Of a stretch of DNA of 64,000 nt, positions 1-12,900 are shown in pieces (position 1 is the stretch's first letter; each line of letters opens with the position of its first letter). Under the pieces are notes generated by a model. That model worked only from the letters and a program-made list of their open reading frames with translations, was not told the origin of the DNA and searched no databases. The DNA comes from Capitella teleta (Eukaryota; Annelida; Polychaeta; Capitellidae). The translations under genes were made by a program, and so were the position numbers. The DNA lies in contig KB308725.1 of assembly GCA_000328365.1 (NCBI GenBank), positions 210,505-274,504 on the forward strand, read 5' to 3'.

Positions 1-84
1 GGAAATAAACACACAAGAAGTCAGAATTAAATTTTGCAAGGGTGAATTTTAATGACGAAACATGACGGAAAAAACACACATTCT

Positions 85-338
85 TCAATATTGGGTGTGG
101 CCTCCATTCCTTCGAATGCTAGACAGAATGCCGTCTGAATATTCTCATGTCAGAGATCTAAAATCGCCGCTGACGAATAGGCTCCTCGAATGCACGCTGC
201 ACATCATCTACACATCCTGTCAATCAGTCCATGGCTTGTGATATGAGAAATTGCTTTCCATTCTTCCACGAGCATCTCTCACAACTGATGAGTGGTACCT
301 GGTCCTCTGGCCATGACTCGACGTCCCAGCTCATCCAA
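85..338 (-). pseudogene. Tc1-like transposase C-terminal fragment, decayed
   Basis: Read on the minus strand, the sequence gives LDELGRRVMARGPG at the high-coordinate end, then EMLVEEWKAIS and LIDRM, and finishes NGGHTQY followed by a TGA stop at 85-87. These match the C-terminal third of Tc1/mariner DDE transposases (WDELGRRV, EEWNAIP, LI.SM.RRC, GGHT.Y). In-frame stops interrupt it after THQL and after RMCR, and about 20 extra codons separate CAACIRGAY from the last motif. The catalytic part is missing, because recognisable similarity stops abruptly near 338. It is a dead copy of a DNA transposon. Its terminal inverted repeat would lie below position 85 or outside the window and was not identified. 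Confidence 0.8.
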
Positions 339-345
339 GAAGCGC

Positions 346-3300
346 AACTTTTTGTTTCTCCGTGAAAGGTTCAATTTTCATGAAGTGATCACTACATTTA
401 TGGTGAAATGATTAACGGTCCCTTCATTAAAAAAAAAAAAAAAAAAAAAAAATCCGCCTCTCTGTTTCTTCGTGTAAGTGTTTGAACAGAGCCAACACAT
501 CGAACAGACCAAAACGCTATGCATGACTCAGACCAAAAGCGGTCTTAGCTCGCACTTTTGCCGATCGCTTGATATTGTTGCGAGTGTGGATCAGTGAAAT
601 CAAGTGAAGTGTCCACGATCCCCTTTCAGTCGAATTATTAAAGCGTAATTGATTCAAAAACGAGTTTGCTTTTCTAATAGTTGAGCTTTTCTTTTGATAC
701 CGAAACTGAAATTTCAAAGAACCATACGGGTCTGTACTTAATATTGACTTAACAGATTCACAACAACAGTTAAGGATTAATTTTAATAATGGATTCAAAT
801 GCATGCAGGATATGGCGTCGCGATATTAATCCCAAGGAATCTAATAAGAATTTCGAACACACAGTATAGAAATGGATATATGAGTTTCTGATGTGTTTTC
901 AATGATCTGAACCGTCGGGTAAAATTCTGCGAGCAAATTTGTTCAGCAAAAACCAGTTAGAGTCGATCTCGATAATCAATACAAAGACTTCCCCAATGGG
1001 CGATGATTAACAATAGAGGCCGGAGAAGGGTCGATCTATACCTGCAGACGTACATGTATATATATATATATAGGGGTCAGTTACGCTCACATAGCAACAT
1101 AATTAAGACGTTCGAGAATTCGTGTTTACGTTCATACAACCATGTTCCTATCATTTGGGACAATTGCGCAAACTATATACATGTCAATGGTTGTGTATAG
1201 AGTGGATACAGACGCACGTATAATACCAAACATAAGTCAGAATTGTGTCCAGGCGAGCAGTGTTGCCAAATGCGAGCGGAATGTGGAAGCGAGAAACGAA
1301 GGGTGGCATTATAATGATGCCCAGCACCATAAACCCATGCCGGCACGTCTCACGCCAAGATGACCAAAATGGCGCTTCCGAAAAAAACGGTGTTTATTAA
1401 GCTAAGACTTTGAATTGGGAGTCACTGGTGCGGACTTCAATAGGCGTCTATAACTGCACATTGAGGATGAATTGGGGATTGTTTTACACGAATTACTGCT
1501 CGAATGAGGGTGTTTTTTTAGCCAGGGTAATTTGATGTCGGGGAAATAATGATCCCGTGCTATATACACATGCCCCATTTGGGTAGCTGACATCAGAGTC
1601 TCCGTTTTCTTCTTCTGCTCAATGCATAATGAACAGATGAGCTTCCTATCCTTTTCAGGTCTTCGAAATAAAGTCAATAGACATAGCCATCCGCTGTGGG
1701 TTAAGCATTACGCATTAACGTGTCCATGTCGATCAATTGACAGACTCGGACTTCAGACCTCTAGCTAGAAAGGTCTGTGCCAAATGACTGTAATCGTGAC
1801 GAAACGCCCCCAGTGATCTTGGAGACAGCAACGGCGTTCGCTGTGAGGCTGAAGTAGCAATAAAGAATCGCTGATTGTGGCGGAAACTGCTTGTTGGCGC
1901 TCATTATTCGCAGTATATGCGTCAATGCTGACGTCGGTGACTGCTATATTTAGGAAGAACTCTTCTTGAAGAAGTTGAATATCGCTATCGACGAAGTAAT
2001 CCTCATTGTTATGTTCATTGTGTATGATATGCATACTCAGTTGCTCCATGAAAATTCATCGGCAGAGTTCAAAACCGACTCGACTCGACTTGAAAGTGTG
2101 ATGAATCGGACATTTCTTTGTTGAATGGCCGCAGACAGTCTGTTGCACTTCTGTGTCACATTTCTATGTAGATTCAGAGTATTTCAAGATGATTTGTTGT
2201 GATGTTTTAATCGTCTCCATGTCTAACGAGCAGACGACGGCACAATTTATTCCAATTGGTCACTGGATGCTACACATTACCATTTCACTGCACCCAAAAT
2301 ACCATTCGCTGTCTTGCAATAAAGAGAGCTCACATTTAAGGAGTGCTTGCGATATATACTTAGATGCAACACACCTCTTAGGTTCAACACCACCTTCGTG
2401 GTATGAATGGCATATAGACACGATTTTAATGTGTACTAAGTTAAACCACTTGCATATATACATATTCATTAAGTTTCCAAGATAACACATTGAATTAACC
2501 TCGTTTGATTGGAGGAACAATCGACAATTGATTCAAATCGAAATATCGAAATTTCATGTTCAGATAGGCCCTATTCCTAATCCTCTAACTCACACACCAA
2601 TAAACACGAGAATGATTTTTGGGCCCAGTTTCTTCTGCACCTAAGTATATTAAGCGATTAAGCTAAATCTATGTATCATAAATTACAACCTTTTGTAGAA
2701 ATTTATAAATACTACAATAATTATGATGAAATTGTTGATGTGACGAAACTAACTTGGCTTGTTTTAGCCTATATTAGGGCGATATTACTGGAGCCGCGCC
2801 ACATGCCCTCGAGAGCCGCACCCGGTTTCCACCCGTAATCTTGGTCGACGCATGATGCATTATTAACCGTTGTCTTCTTGTTGCCTCATGCAATTCTTGA
2901 CAAACTACCAGAGATTCTAACACAAGGGTTCGTTTTTGCACATTCCAAATCCCCAAATTCCAAATCGATTGTCTAATCATTCGGTATATACGTTCCGTTA
3001 GTGCATTGGATTTTGTTGATCGTAGTCTTAATGACGTAGAAATATATTTCTTTTTGTTTAAGCCAAGTTCCTAAATGTTCTCATATTATGTAATGTTGGG
3101 CACTTATAGGAATGAGTTGCGGTATTTCACTCACTTCTCAATATTGCTACTCATTAGTCCTGCTAATTACTGTCTCAAATTCATGCTGGATTACCACATA
3201 ATTACATGCAAATACAGAGAATTACAAAAGTCAATACGGGTCGCAATAAATGCTTGGATCAGTTCTGCTATAAACATTTGCTATTCATGTATTTTTTTTT

Positions 3301-6300
3301 AGTTTGCTAAGATTCTTCAATTGAGCATACGATGATCTGCACACTTGGTTGACTTGTTCCTCTACACTCGTTATGGGTGCACAGTGCCATTTCATATGTG
3401 TGAAACCCATGGCAAGAGCCCGTCCTCTTCCTGATCTTAAAAACTCACTGCACTGGAACACCCTGAGGCGGAATATAACATTACATACATGTACATTAGG
3501 TTTGTAGTTACAACACGCATTAGTGCTATAGGTGTGTGTATACCGTATAATAATCCGATGCGCAATTAAAGCTCTCCGACCAGGTATACACCAGCATCAC
3601 ATACGATTCAAAGTGTGTGCAATGCCAACAAGTTCCCGGAGAAATTTCCGCGAGAGTCCGAAGGTCCGTACGCGTTTACGAGGGAAGTTTGATAAGTCCA
3701 GACCAATAATATAGAAAGCCTACGTTGACAATGATGATGATGATGATGACATTGATTATTGTAAATCAAAAAATTTAAATGCCCTGGGCGATATCACAAG
3801 AAGCAGAAATATTCGATATTTCTTCACATTTTGATGGATTCCCACAATGACGATTGATTTCTTGAATGGATGTAATTATTGATCATTATATCAAAATACT
3901 CGAAACAACTGCTTCATTCATCAATGTCGTCGAACATGAAGTTTGTGTGCGTTCCAAGGTTCATTTCAGATAATTGTGTTCGATTTATTTCAACTTGGAT
4001 GAAATGTCAAATAAAATTTGAGGCAATCAAAAATAAATACACATTGGCGAATAATTTTGAAATTCATTGTGTGTACAATAACATGTAACATCGCATGCCA
4101 TTTGAAAGAAAGGACATCCTTGTTCTCGCAAAGGTCATCAAGAACGGTTGTCATTTGGTCTCCGCGGGTGCGATCTTGTCCAATGTATCTAGTCTAATGT
4201 AATTTCACGAGTGCAAATGCACACCCCCATGCAAATCTCTGAATTCGATATGAAATCTGAATTTTTATGCGTCTCGGAGAGAAAGAATTCGAGGAAAAGC
4301 CAAGATTGCATGACCCGATATCCCTGGAGGATTTGTGCTCCAAATTGGCGACATCGTCTAATCCGAATCCGACTTAGGAAGCAACAATTTTTTTTCCTCT
4401 CAGCCGACGTGATGTCGTCACAAATAAGCAAACTCAACAGCAAAACAGCCAGATCAATCTACTTTTGCAAGGCTTAAGAGTTCACAGATGTTGCCCATTC
4501 AACAGTTGCTGTATCAGTTGGCAGCATGTGAAACATTCGAGCAGCAAAGTGCCAATGTCCGTGACTCCGTGACATTTCGCTTTGTACGCTTTCCCAAATC
4601 CCTGGCCACGCACTCTGTTCCATTTGCGCAATATTTCAGCCTCGATCTGACCGCCTTTTTTTCTAGTCTTTTCAGTGTACTTTGCTGTATTCAGACCGAC
4701 TCATTTACAGTCAACATAAACAACAACTTGTTGAACTATGAGATGGTATAATTAAATTGTTGTGTTTTTTTCTTTTCTGATGCCGCGTCTGTTGACTGAA
4801 CCACAAGCAGTTTTCCAAGATTTGCAGACGGAAGGCTTTTGACGTGCACAGCTTTTTGATGCCGATTTGAAAGGACGTTTCCCAGAAAGGGCAATCGACG
4901 TCAGAATGAATTCTCTTGAACCAATTCTATAAACCATTCTCGTTGACCAGACCCACTTCCCTTGCCTGATCAGCTGACGGGAAAAATATTTCAAAAGCGC
5001 TTTCTTGTCATCGAAGCCAAGAGACCATTCAGAACTTAGTCAGACGTCTGTAGCTAATCAAGAGTTAGTTAGTGAGTTGAAGCACTGGCATACAGTTGTA
5101 GCAACGTAAATGTAAAAAACAAGACCTAAAAATAGTTCATGAATTAGTTGAATGCACAAACATGAATAGCTTTTTGTTTCGAGTAAATCTGCGTGCAGAG
5201 ACAAAACATGCAATGATCGAGAGGTTCATTAATAATACCTGAAAATGCCAAGTGGGGTGCCCCGTTTCACGTAAAGCAATGGCAAGTGCACTTGTATCCA
5301 TTTACCTATACGTTGCTCTCTCAAATAGGCCTACAAGTGCATGAGTGCATTTGAGCGCAGGAATAATATGTAACTGCCAAATACGCGACTACATGTATAA
5401 TCAAAATCAAACAGGCAAGACAATTAAATATATATATAGTCCTTCATTGTCACGCATCCTCATAGCTCATAATTAAGAAAAACGGTTCTCACATCGTACA
5501 ACGGGATGTGATGGAGGAGGGCAAATATACAGCGCAGATAGAACAACGAAAGTGCGGCTGCTATTTGATACGCGAGGGAACCAAGAGCCTTCGCCCTGAA
5601 CACTTGATGTTGCTGTGCTCAAGTGGCATGAACCTGAACCGCCGCTGTTTTAATACGATTTCAGTCAGATATAGGTTTCAGAAGGCAGAGAGGTTCAGAA
5701 AGGGTTTTGATCTCCCTTGTGTCAGGTGTTTTTGAAATATTCACTGCTTCCTGCTACTGGAAACACGAAATAACACGACTAGAGAATACCACTCGCTCTT
5801 GACCCATTGTATTTTACAGTGAGATCCAAATTAGGTTGGCAAACAACGTGGATTATCTTAAAAATGGAATTGCTAAAAACGATTAAATTAATCAATCAGG
5901 TAATTCAGGTGGGTTAATTTTCTTTCTTCCTGAAGAAAACCCCTTACAAACATGAAGTGATTGATGAAAACACTTTTTTTTTTAAACTCCGTTGCGTCTG
6001 ACAAATTGTGTTCCGGGTGTTCATCTCGGTAATTTTACTCCGCGTACTCGCGATGGGATGGCTTTCCTCGATAAAGAGCCGGAAGATGGTCGTGACGCTG
6101 CCAAGGGACAGGAATCAGCGGCATTCGTGAGTCCAATTACCCTGCTCCCCTGATATCAACAGAACTCATGGCGAATTCTCAGAACCCACACGCAACATAT
6201 ACAACTCCCCACACTCAGAGTTGCAATGCTGCATGCACACGAAATCAGACCATTGGTCAAATTGCCTTCAACAGATACAAATACTGACTTAAGATTGTAA

Positions 6301-8092
6301 ATAACGGGATTAATAATTTAAGGTAATCATAATTATGCGATGTGGAGAAATGCTTGATACTAGCGGTTGCTAAGCACAGCAATGAGGGAGGAAAGCAAGC
6401 AGACGGATGGATCTCTGCTGCGTGGAAGAGTGGAATGTTGTGCATTCGTGCCATGATGAGCCACTGGCGGAGATTTCACTGAGGCCATCCCATTAGTGCG
6501 AATGGCCGATAGAGACATCGAGCGTGCCAGATACAATTTACAAAACAATTCGTGGCAATCCTGTGAAGGAGAGAATTTGTTGATGCCGAGAGGAATTCTG
6601 CAGAACGAATCGTGGATAGACGTTATGGACAAACATACTCTTAAATGTGGAAATTCGAAACAAATGGCTTTATTTCGTTAGATACCAGATGAATGGAGTA
6701 ATTAATGTACCGGGACGTGTACTGGTGCATGCTGCCGTAATAAACAATGATACAAGTAAAACGTTATGGAATTATTGTTTGTTCTTGCGCTTACATAAAC
6801 AAAAGTGGTTCATGAGGTCTAATGGTTTATTATATCGACGGACACACAAAAGGGAAATGAGTATTGATAACACAATCGTTGCAGTGCTCAAAAGAACTTT
6901 CTAACGCGGATATTTCAACCCTAACAAGTGATGTATATTATACATTATATTATATACAAAGTGCAATACTGAATAATACAACATTGAATATAAACTATAG
7001 TGTTACGATACGATACCTTACGTGCTGTATACACATGGCTTGGACAAATATATTCACAAATAGCATACAATATACCGTAAAAGGGCTCATAAAAAGGGGT
7101 CGATACGAATGTTTTATAGATAATTCGTGTTGTTACGGACTAAGATGAGGAGGAGGAGGAGGATTTTGTGGGTGCACTCATCCCATTTGAAGGCCGGTCA
7201 TTCGCTGTATATGGACGCACTGAAAATGAAGACGCAAAAAAAGAGAGATATGAATTTTAGATCAGGTAATCAAACCATAAAAATACATCCTTGAGCTGTC
7301 TAGCAGATAACATTATTCATGATGTGATTTGAATATGGATTTTTTTATTAATTGTTCGGTTGCAAAAGTAATTTGTCCGTTTCTAATTAAACCTGTTGGT
7401 AGTAGAGCGCTAATCGTAATTAGCACGGATCATTCGATTATCAACGGAACAATGTCTATTCTAATTGGCGGTATATCAGAGGCCTGTTGTTCACAAATTA
7501 TAGGCTATATACATGAGTGAGTGGCAGTGAATGAAACATTTCAAAATGCGTGGCCTCGGGTGGCAATAGAAGTATTGGAAATCCGAATATCCGCGTGATT
7601 ATAGCAAGGGAGAGAATGTTTCCCCTTTTCCCCCCATTTTATGTCCTTACAGCCGACTCACAGTAACATTACATTGGCATTGACAGCTAGTGTGTATATT
7701 GTGTACATGCATCAGTATGCATGTACTTACTATTGCGATTGTCAACATTTTCCGGAGAAGGGGCAGTGGATGTTTTAGCTGAAAGGGAATTAAGCGGAAA
7801 ATTGTCTTATAAATTTATGATGCAGCGCTCCAAAAAGTCCAGAAAAACAGGAAGTGGCTATACACATGTACATTTTGAAAAGCTATGATGTGAAAAGCGC
7901 AACGGATGTTTTATGAACGAGACTCACAAGAACGCATTTGGAGCTCTGACATCCTCTTTGTGGGGTTGGCTGGGAGCAGAAACATCAAAGCGTTTGATTA
8001 TTTGGCATGGCATTAGATATACAGGTAGACGTTGCATAATCAAATAGACAAGCAAATTGTCCGCATGCGTAGCAAAGAACTTAGCCACAGGC
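346..8092. other. Intergenic stretch without a recognisable gene
   Basis: This 7.7 kb lies between the Tc1-like fragment and the 3' end of the adhesion GPCR gene. It is AT-rich and holds only short open frames with no family motifs and no clear splice-site pattern. Small simple repeats are visible: an A run at 429-452, a GAT array at 3728-3749 and an AGG array at 7147-7162. Part of the low end of the GPCR 3' UTR must lie just below 8093, but no convincing polyadenylation signal was seen. Regulatory DNA may be present but cannot be recognised by eye. Confidence 0.5.
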
Positions 8093-8536
8093 TCAAAACA
8101 AGGGAATCTTACTTTTACTGGACGTGGAGGAGGAGGACGACTCCCTTGTGATGCTCCTCCACCAGGCCTTTCTCGCATCGTTCTTGCCGAGGCAATTGAA
8201 GAGAAAGACGAAGAGGCCTTGCAGTGTGTTGCATACAGTGAACAGGTAGTTGAATATGAGACCAGCAACGCCACCGACAGCGAAGATGGCAAACACCCAA
8301 GTAAGGCCAACGAGGAACATGACACCGATGCCGCCTTTCAGTCGCACACGCACGCTGGAGTAGACCGTTTTCTCGATGTTGCGCCTGACTGAAAAGTTAT
8401 GTAACTGGCGGATGACGAGGATGAACATTGTGATGTTGATAAGCAGGACGAATGCGATGGGTGCAAGGCACCCTGCGTAAAATGGAATTTGGTCCAACCA
8501 GCATCTGTGGAGATGGGTAAAATCATTCCGGGTAAC

Positions 8537-8580
<44 letters not shown>

Positions 8581-9928
8581 AGGAGGGAGAACCCATTACG
8601 CACATATCTTGCTGCAGCCCATAATGCTCTCTTGAAAGACCAAGAACAATAGCCACAGGTATGAGTGGTGTACCTGAAATAATTAGTTGAGTGAGAAGTG
8701 AGTATAGGTTACAAGAGGACCTCACCCCATCCGAACAGAGACATCTTCAGGACCATGTGTGAGTAGTACTTGGGCATAATACTGATGAGAGCGATGTACA
8801 TGTAGTACGCTTCTACAAACATCCACGCCCAGGTCGCCATGATGGAATAGTGAAGAATCACTGCGATGACCTGAAAAGTCTCACCAATGAAATGGATGCT
8901 AGCATTGCTAGACATGATGACAGAATGCTGTCTGAATATTCTCATACTGTGATTTAGATATCTCACAGCTCACGAGTCGGCTGTTAAGACCTGTATCTTT
9001 ATCTTAACATCAAATAAATATTATTATTTTGTGCATTTGTATGGATATGTATATCTATATTATAGTATTATTGAATGACGAGGTCGTTTATATTTGGCGA
9101 TGGGCGATATTTGTTTTCGTTATAGAATATTAAGAGAGCGATGTGAACACATTCCGAATCAGTTTCCAGTCCTTGGATTTGATTGTCTACTGTTCGTTGC
9201 AGAAGCCATTGGTTAAAGTTAGGTTCGATTTTTCAGTAAATAATTTATTTTGTTCTACTACTGGTTAGCCTATATAGATAGGCCTGAAACAACGATTACA
9301 TACTTCATAGCACCCATGCAGTAATAAAATGCGTCAAAATCCATATCAATTTTGTAAGGAGCGACTCAACTCACTCGAGCTGGTGAGCACCTCCTGTACA
9401 TATCGGATGGTATGTTGTGCCTTACTCGATCAGAAATATATAAGTCTAAATGAGAACTTGTCCATGTCAAGTACACCTTCAGGTTTTGAATAATAAACAA
9501 ATCCTCCTGGACATAAATTATACCATTATTGCATACTCATGACACTAGTGCACTCATATATCTGTAATATTCTATGTCCGGTTTTGCTCTTTTGCATCGC
9601 ACCTTGCACGCAATGTCAACGTTTCGGATGATCTTCAATGTGGACAAAACGAAGGAGATAAGAAGCAACATCAAAGCAAAACACAAGTTGATGAGGATGA
9701 TGGAAGGCTTGTCACGCCGCAGCTGCCTGCAGAAGTGGATTAAAGTGCGTTGTGATTACAGTCCTTAATGCATTAATCATAACGTATTCAAAACGGTATG
9801 ACTCACTTGAAATGCAGATACGTCACGATGGTGAAGAGAACGCCGATCAACGAGAGGCCGCAGCCTAAATACGAAATCCACATCAACGCTTCTTTATTCT
9901 TCTCACTCAGCGATTGTCCATAAATGTC
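8093..9928 (-). CDS. GPCR exons 17-21: seven-transmembrane domain and short Ser-rich tail
   Basis: Exons 9928-9807 (TM1, WISYLGCGLSLIGVLFTIV), 9726-9603 (TM2, IILINLCFALMLLLISFV), 8870-8726 (TM3, VILHYSIMATWAWMFVEAYY), 8673-8604 (TM4, PLIPVAIVLG) and 8504-8093 (TM5-TM7, including LTWVFAIF and FNYLFTVCNTLQGLFVFLF). The conserved disulphide cysteines fall at IACK (end of exon 18) and DICWLD (exon 20/21 junction), and FGWG precedes TM4 as in class B2 receptors. The cytoplasmic tail is only about 30 residues (NDARKAWWRSITRESSSSSTSSKSKIPLF), rich in serine and basic residues, with no obvious PDZ-binding end. Intron 18 (8871-9602) is the longest of the gene. Confidence 0.93.
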
Positions 9929-12900
9929 CTTGATATAGAACAACAAATAATGAAACCCGATTTCAGTTGGAGTTCTTTAAGTCTGACCATCAGCAGGGCA
10001 AAATTTGTGAGATGGTCACAAATACACACTGTCTGGCCAGACGAGGACCTCCTCTCTTCCACCCGGCACCCCCGCCTATTCCATCCGACGCCGAAATCCC
10101 AGAAAACGCATTCTGGCTGTGATCCGTTCTATTATATTGAACATAAAGGGCTATAATGTAACGAAATCAGCGCTTTTGATATCACCTTTAAGTTATGCGT
10201 CAATGTAATTTCAATCGGAGTTTCCAAGGCTTTCATTTCATCTCCATTGAATGACGCAGCAATTATTCTGCTGTTCAATTCTTTTGATCCTTCGGCGTCA
10301 AGGTCGCTGCCAATTTCGTTGACCGAAGCTTGAACCGCTCTGATTGCCTGGAAACGACAACAAAAACCCATGTCACAAACGATGATAATTTCCGTTTCTC
10401 TCTCTTACGCTGAAAAACTTCGATGTACCAAAAACGACAAATTGGAGATATTTGGAAGAACTCGCAGATTGTAAAGCAGATGGGGGAATGCTAAGGGAAG
10501 CTGCGAGGTCCTCAGGATCTGGACCAACACCATCGTTCCAATTCGTCACCTGGACCTGGCATGTTTAGGTTACGTATATGTAGAGATCAAACAAACACGT
10601 ACATTCTAATAGCAAACTCACACTGCTCGGCTCAAGCATCCCGTCCGACGACATGAACGCCGAACAGACGACGGGCGCAGAGTTGTCCACGCCATCCAGA
10701 CCACGGACAACCACAGCGATCTTTTCTTTGACCATCAGGATCTCGTTTGGATCCTCGGTTAAACTACTGGAGAGATTCTCTAGATCCTGCAGAGCCCTTT
10801 ATTTTTGCCAGGTGAAAGATGCGTCACGGTCGATATGTACTCACTTGGTGGCGCTGGAGGATGCTGCTTCGCTGCCCTCCAAAACGACGAATTCCACATC
10901 CATTAAGTTATTGTATGTTTCCACGATGTAATTCAGTGAGGACGCCGTGTTCATTGGGTCATCCGGGGTGATCAAGTGGCCAAGGACGGACACGCTGACA
11001 TCGAAATCGTCTTCAGTGAAGTCTGGAGACCTCCTCGTTACCATTGCAAGCTTCTCTGACACATCAACAATGGTGTCTATTGTGAGCAAGAAGAGGTGAT
11101 TTATTTTGTGAGACTCATGAGTGGTTACCATGTGTTTTACCTGCGGTTATATCCATTTCGTTAAGCTGCATGAGTTCTTCGATTGAATCCGTCATTACGG
11201 CGCAAGCAGAGACGTCAGGTGTCGTCCAGATTGCCAAACCACTCGGTGACGTGACACTAGAGTCAACAAATATAAATCTTCGCATGTCTCGATCAGATCG
11301 ATATTGCAGTCGTCTCACCATGCTCTTTGAGCAACTGATTTATAAGCATACAACCGAGGTACCGGGCATCTGATATTGACAATTTCATCACCAGGAGAAA
11401 CTGACGGCCAGCTAAAAGTTCCTCGACTTGTCTGTGTAGTTTCACTTGAACATTTATCTGTAGCGGAACTGATTGTTCTGAACATCCCCAAATAATAGAA
11501 ATTTCACCCACTTTCGTAGGAGGTAGGTCTTAGGCTGATAGATCCATTTACAATGACATCACTCAAAGGTTGTCTTCGAGAAGCTTCGAGAAGGGAGGAG
11601 TACAGCTCCTCGTTCACTTCCTTGACGTTCGACCCGAGCTCCAGACGGACTTCGATCGTAACGTAGAACTGCATCTCCCCTTTCTGGTTGAAGCCAAGGT
11701 CAACCAACCCGGGTGTGACATCGAAGTTGATCGATCCGAACGTTGCCTCTGTTAGCTATGGAACCCAAATAATGAGATCACGAATAGTGATAATCCACTT
11801 GCATTGTTAACCATGGGGTATGAGGCACGATTGGGGTTTCCTACTCCACCCAACCCAATCGGGTTCGATAAAGCAACTAGACTACAAGGAAAACTAATAT
11901 AGAGCGCCTGACCTTGTCACAATTACGCAGTAGTTAAGAGTCACCGAAGAATAACAGTAATATATTTCATAGTCCAAACTCCCAAGTTTTAAACACTAAC
12001 GTACGCTCGGCATATAGAATTGCAGTGAGGTGGTCAAAGCGACCGAAGTGTTCGGTGCCCCTACTTACATTATTAATTACAGCTGTGATGTAGATGTCGG
12101 ATCCACCATCCAAACTCCAATTATTGACACCAAAGGTAAGTTCGAAATACGCCGTGTAAAAATAACCTATTTTGAAAGTATATGTCATGGACCAGGTAAG
12201 TCATTGCACCGCACTGAACCTGAATTGTCCATTTGGTGATTGCAGTCGTTTGCAGCACAGCAGAAATTGCACTCGATTGAATCTCTGTTTTCCAGACAAG
12301 TCCTGGGGTTGTCATATTGGTAATCGGGGCATTCTAACCGACCCACGCATTTCATAGTCACGGAAGGGCCTCTGCCTGGACCGGCCGTGAACTTAGTCAA
12401 GCAGACATCCTGGCAACCAAAAAAGATTCCACATTTCAAAGAAGAATCTCCACTCAACTTACATGCGGAGATGAGCATTGAACCCTCTGGCCAAATTTCA
12501 GACAATCCTGAAGATTCTCGGAGTTGTTGCAGTAGTGACAAAATGGGATGTCCAATTCTGCAGGGATACCAAGAGGAAATCGCAGGGAAACGAAGCTAAT
12601 AGCAGGTTATAATGATTGAGTTATCAGAATTTACACGTTCGACTCTACTTAATATTTCATAATTCGAACCTGGGCAATCTCCAAACATGTCTGCAGGAAC
12701 ATCAAAGAGATCCATTTCAAAGTTTTCACATATGATTCCATGGATTTGTTGTTCATAGAATCTCGATCGTCGTCGAAGCTCCAGAGTTGAACAATCACAT
12801 TGCAGCAGGGTCACCGATAGGTCACTGCAATTTCGAATTGAAATACTTTATGAAAGACAAAGCAATTGTCTCTGATTGATATCTTACGCTGTCTTGAGCT

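Noticed and set aside
11458-11511. A 34-bp intron option before the HormR exon
   Set aside because: Shorter than any other intron here and it puts the exon in a frame lacking the HormR cysteines; the 54-bp intron restores the full motif.
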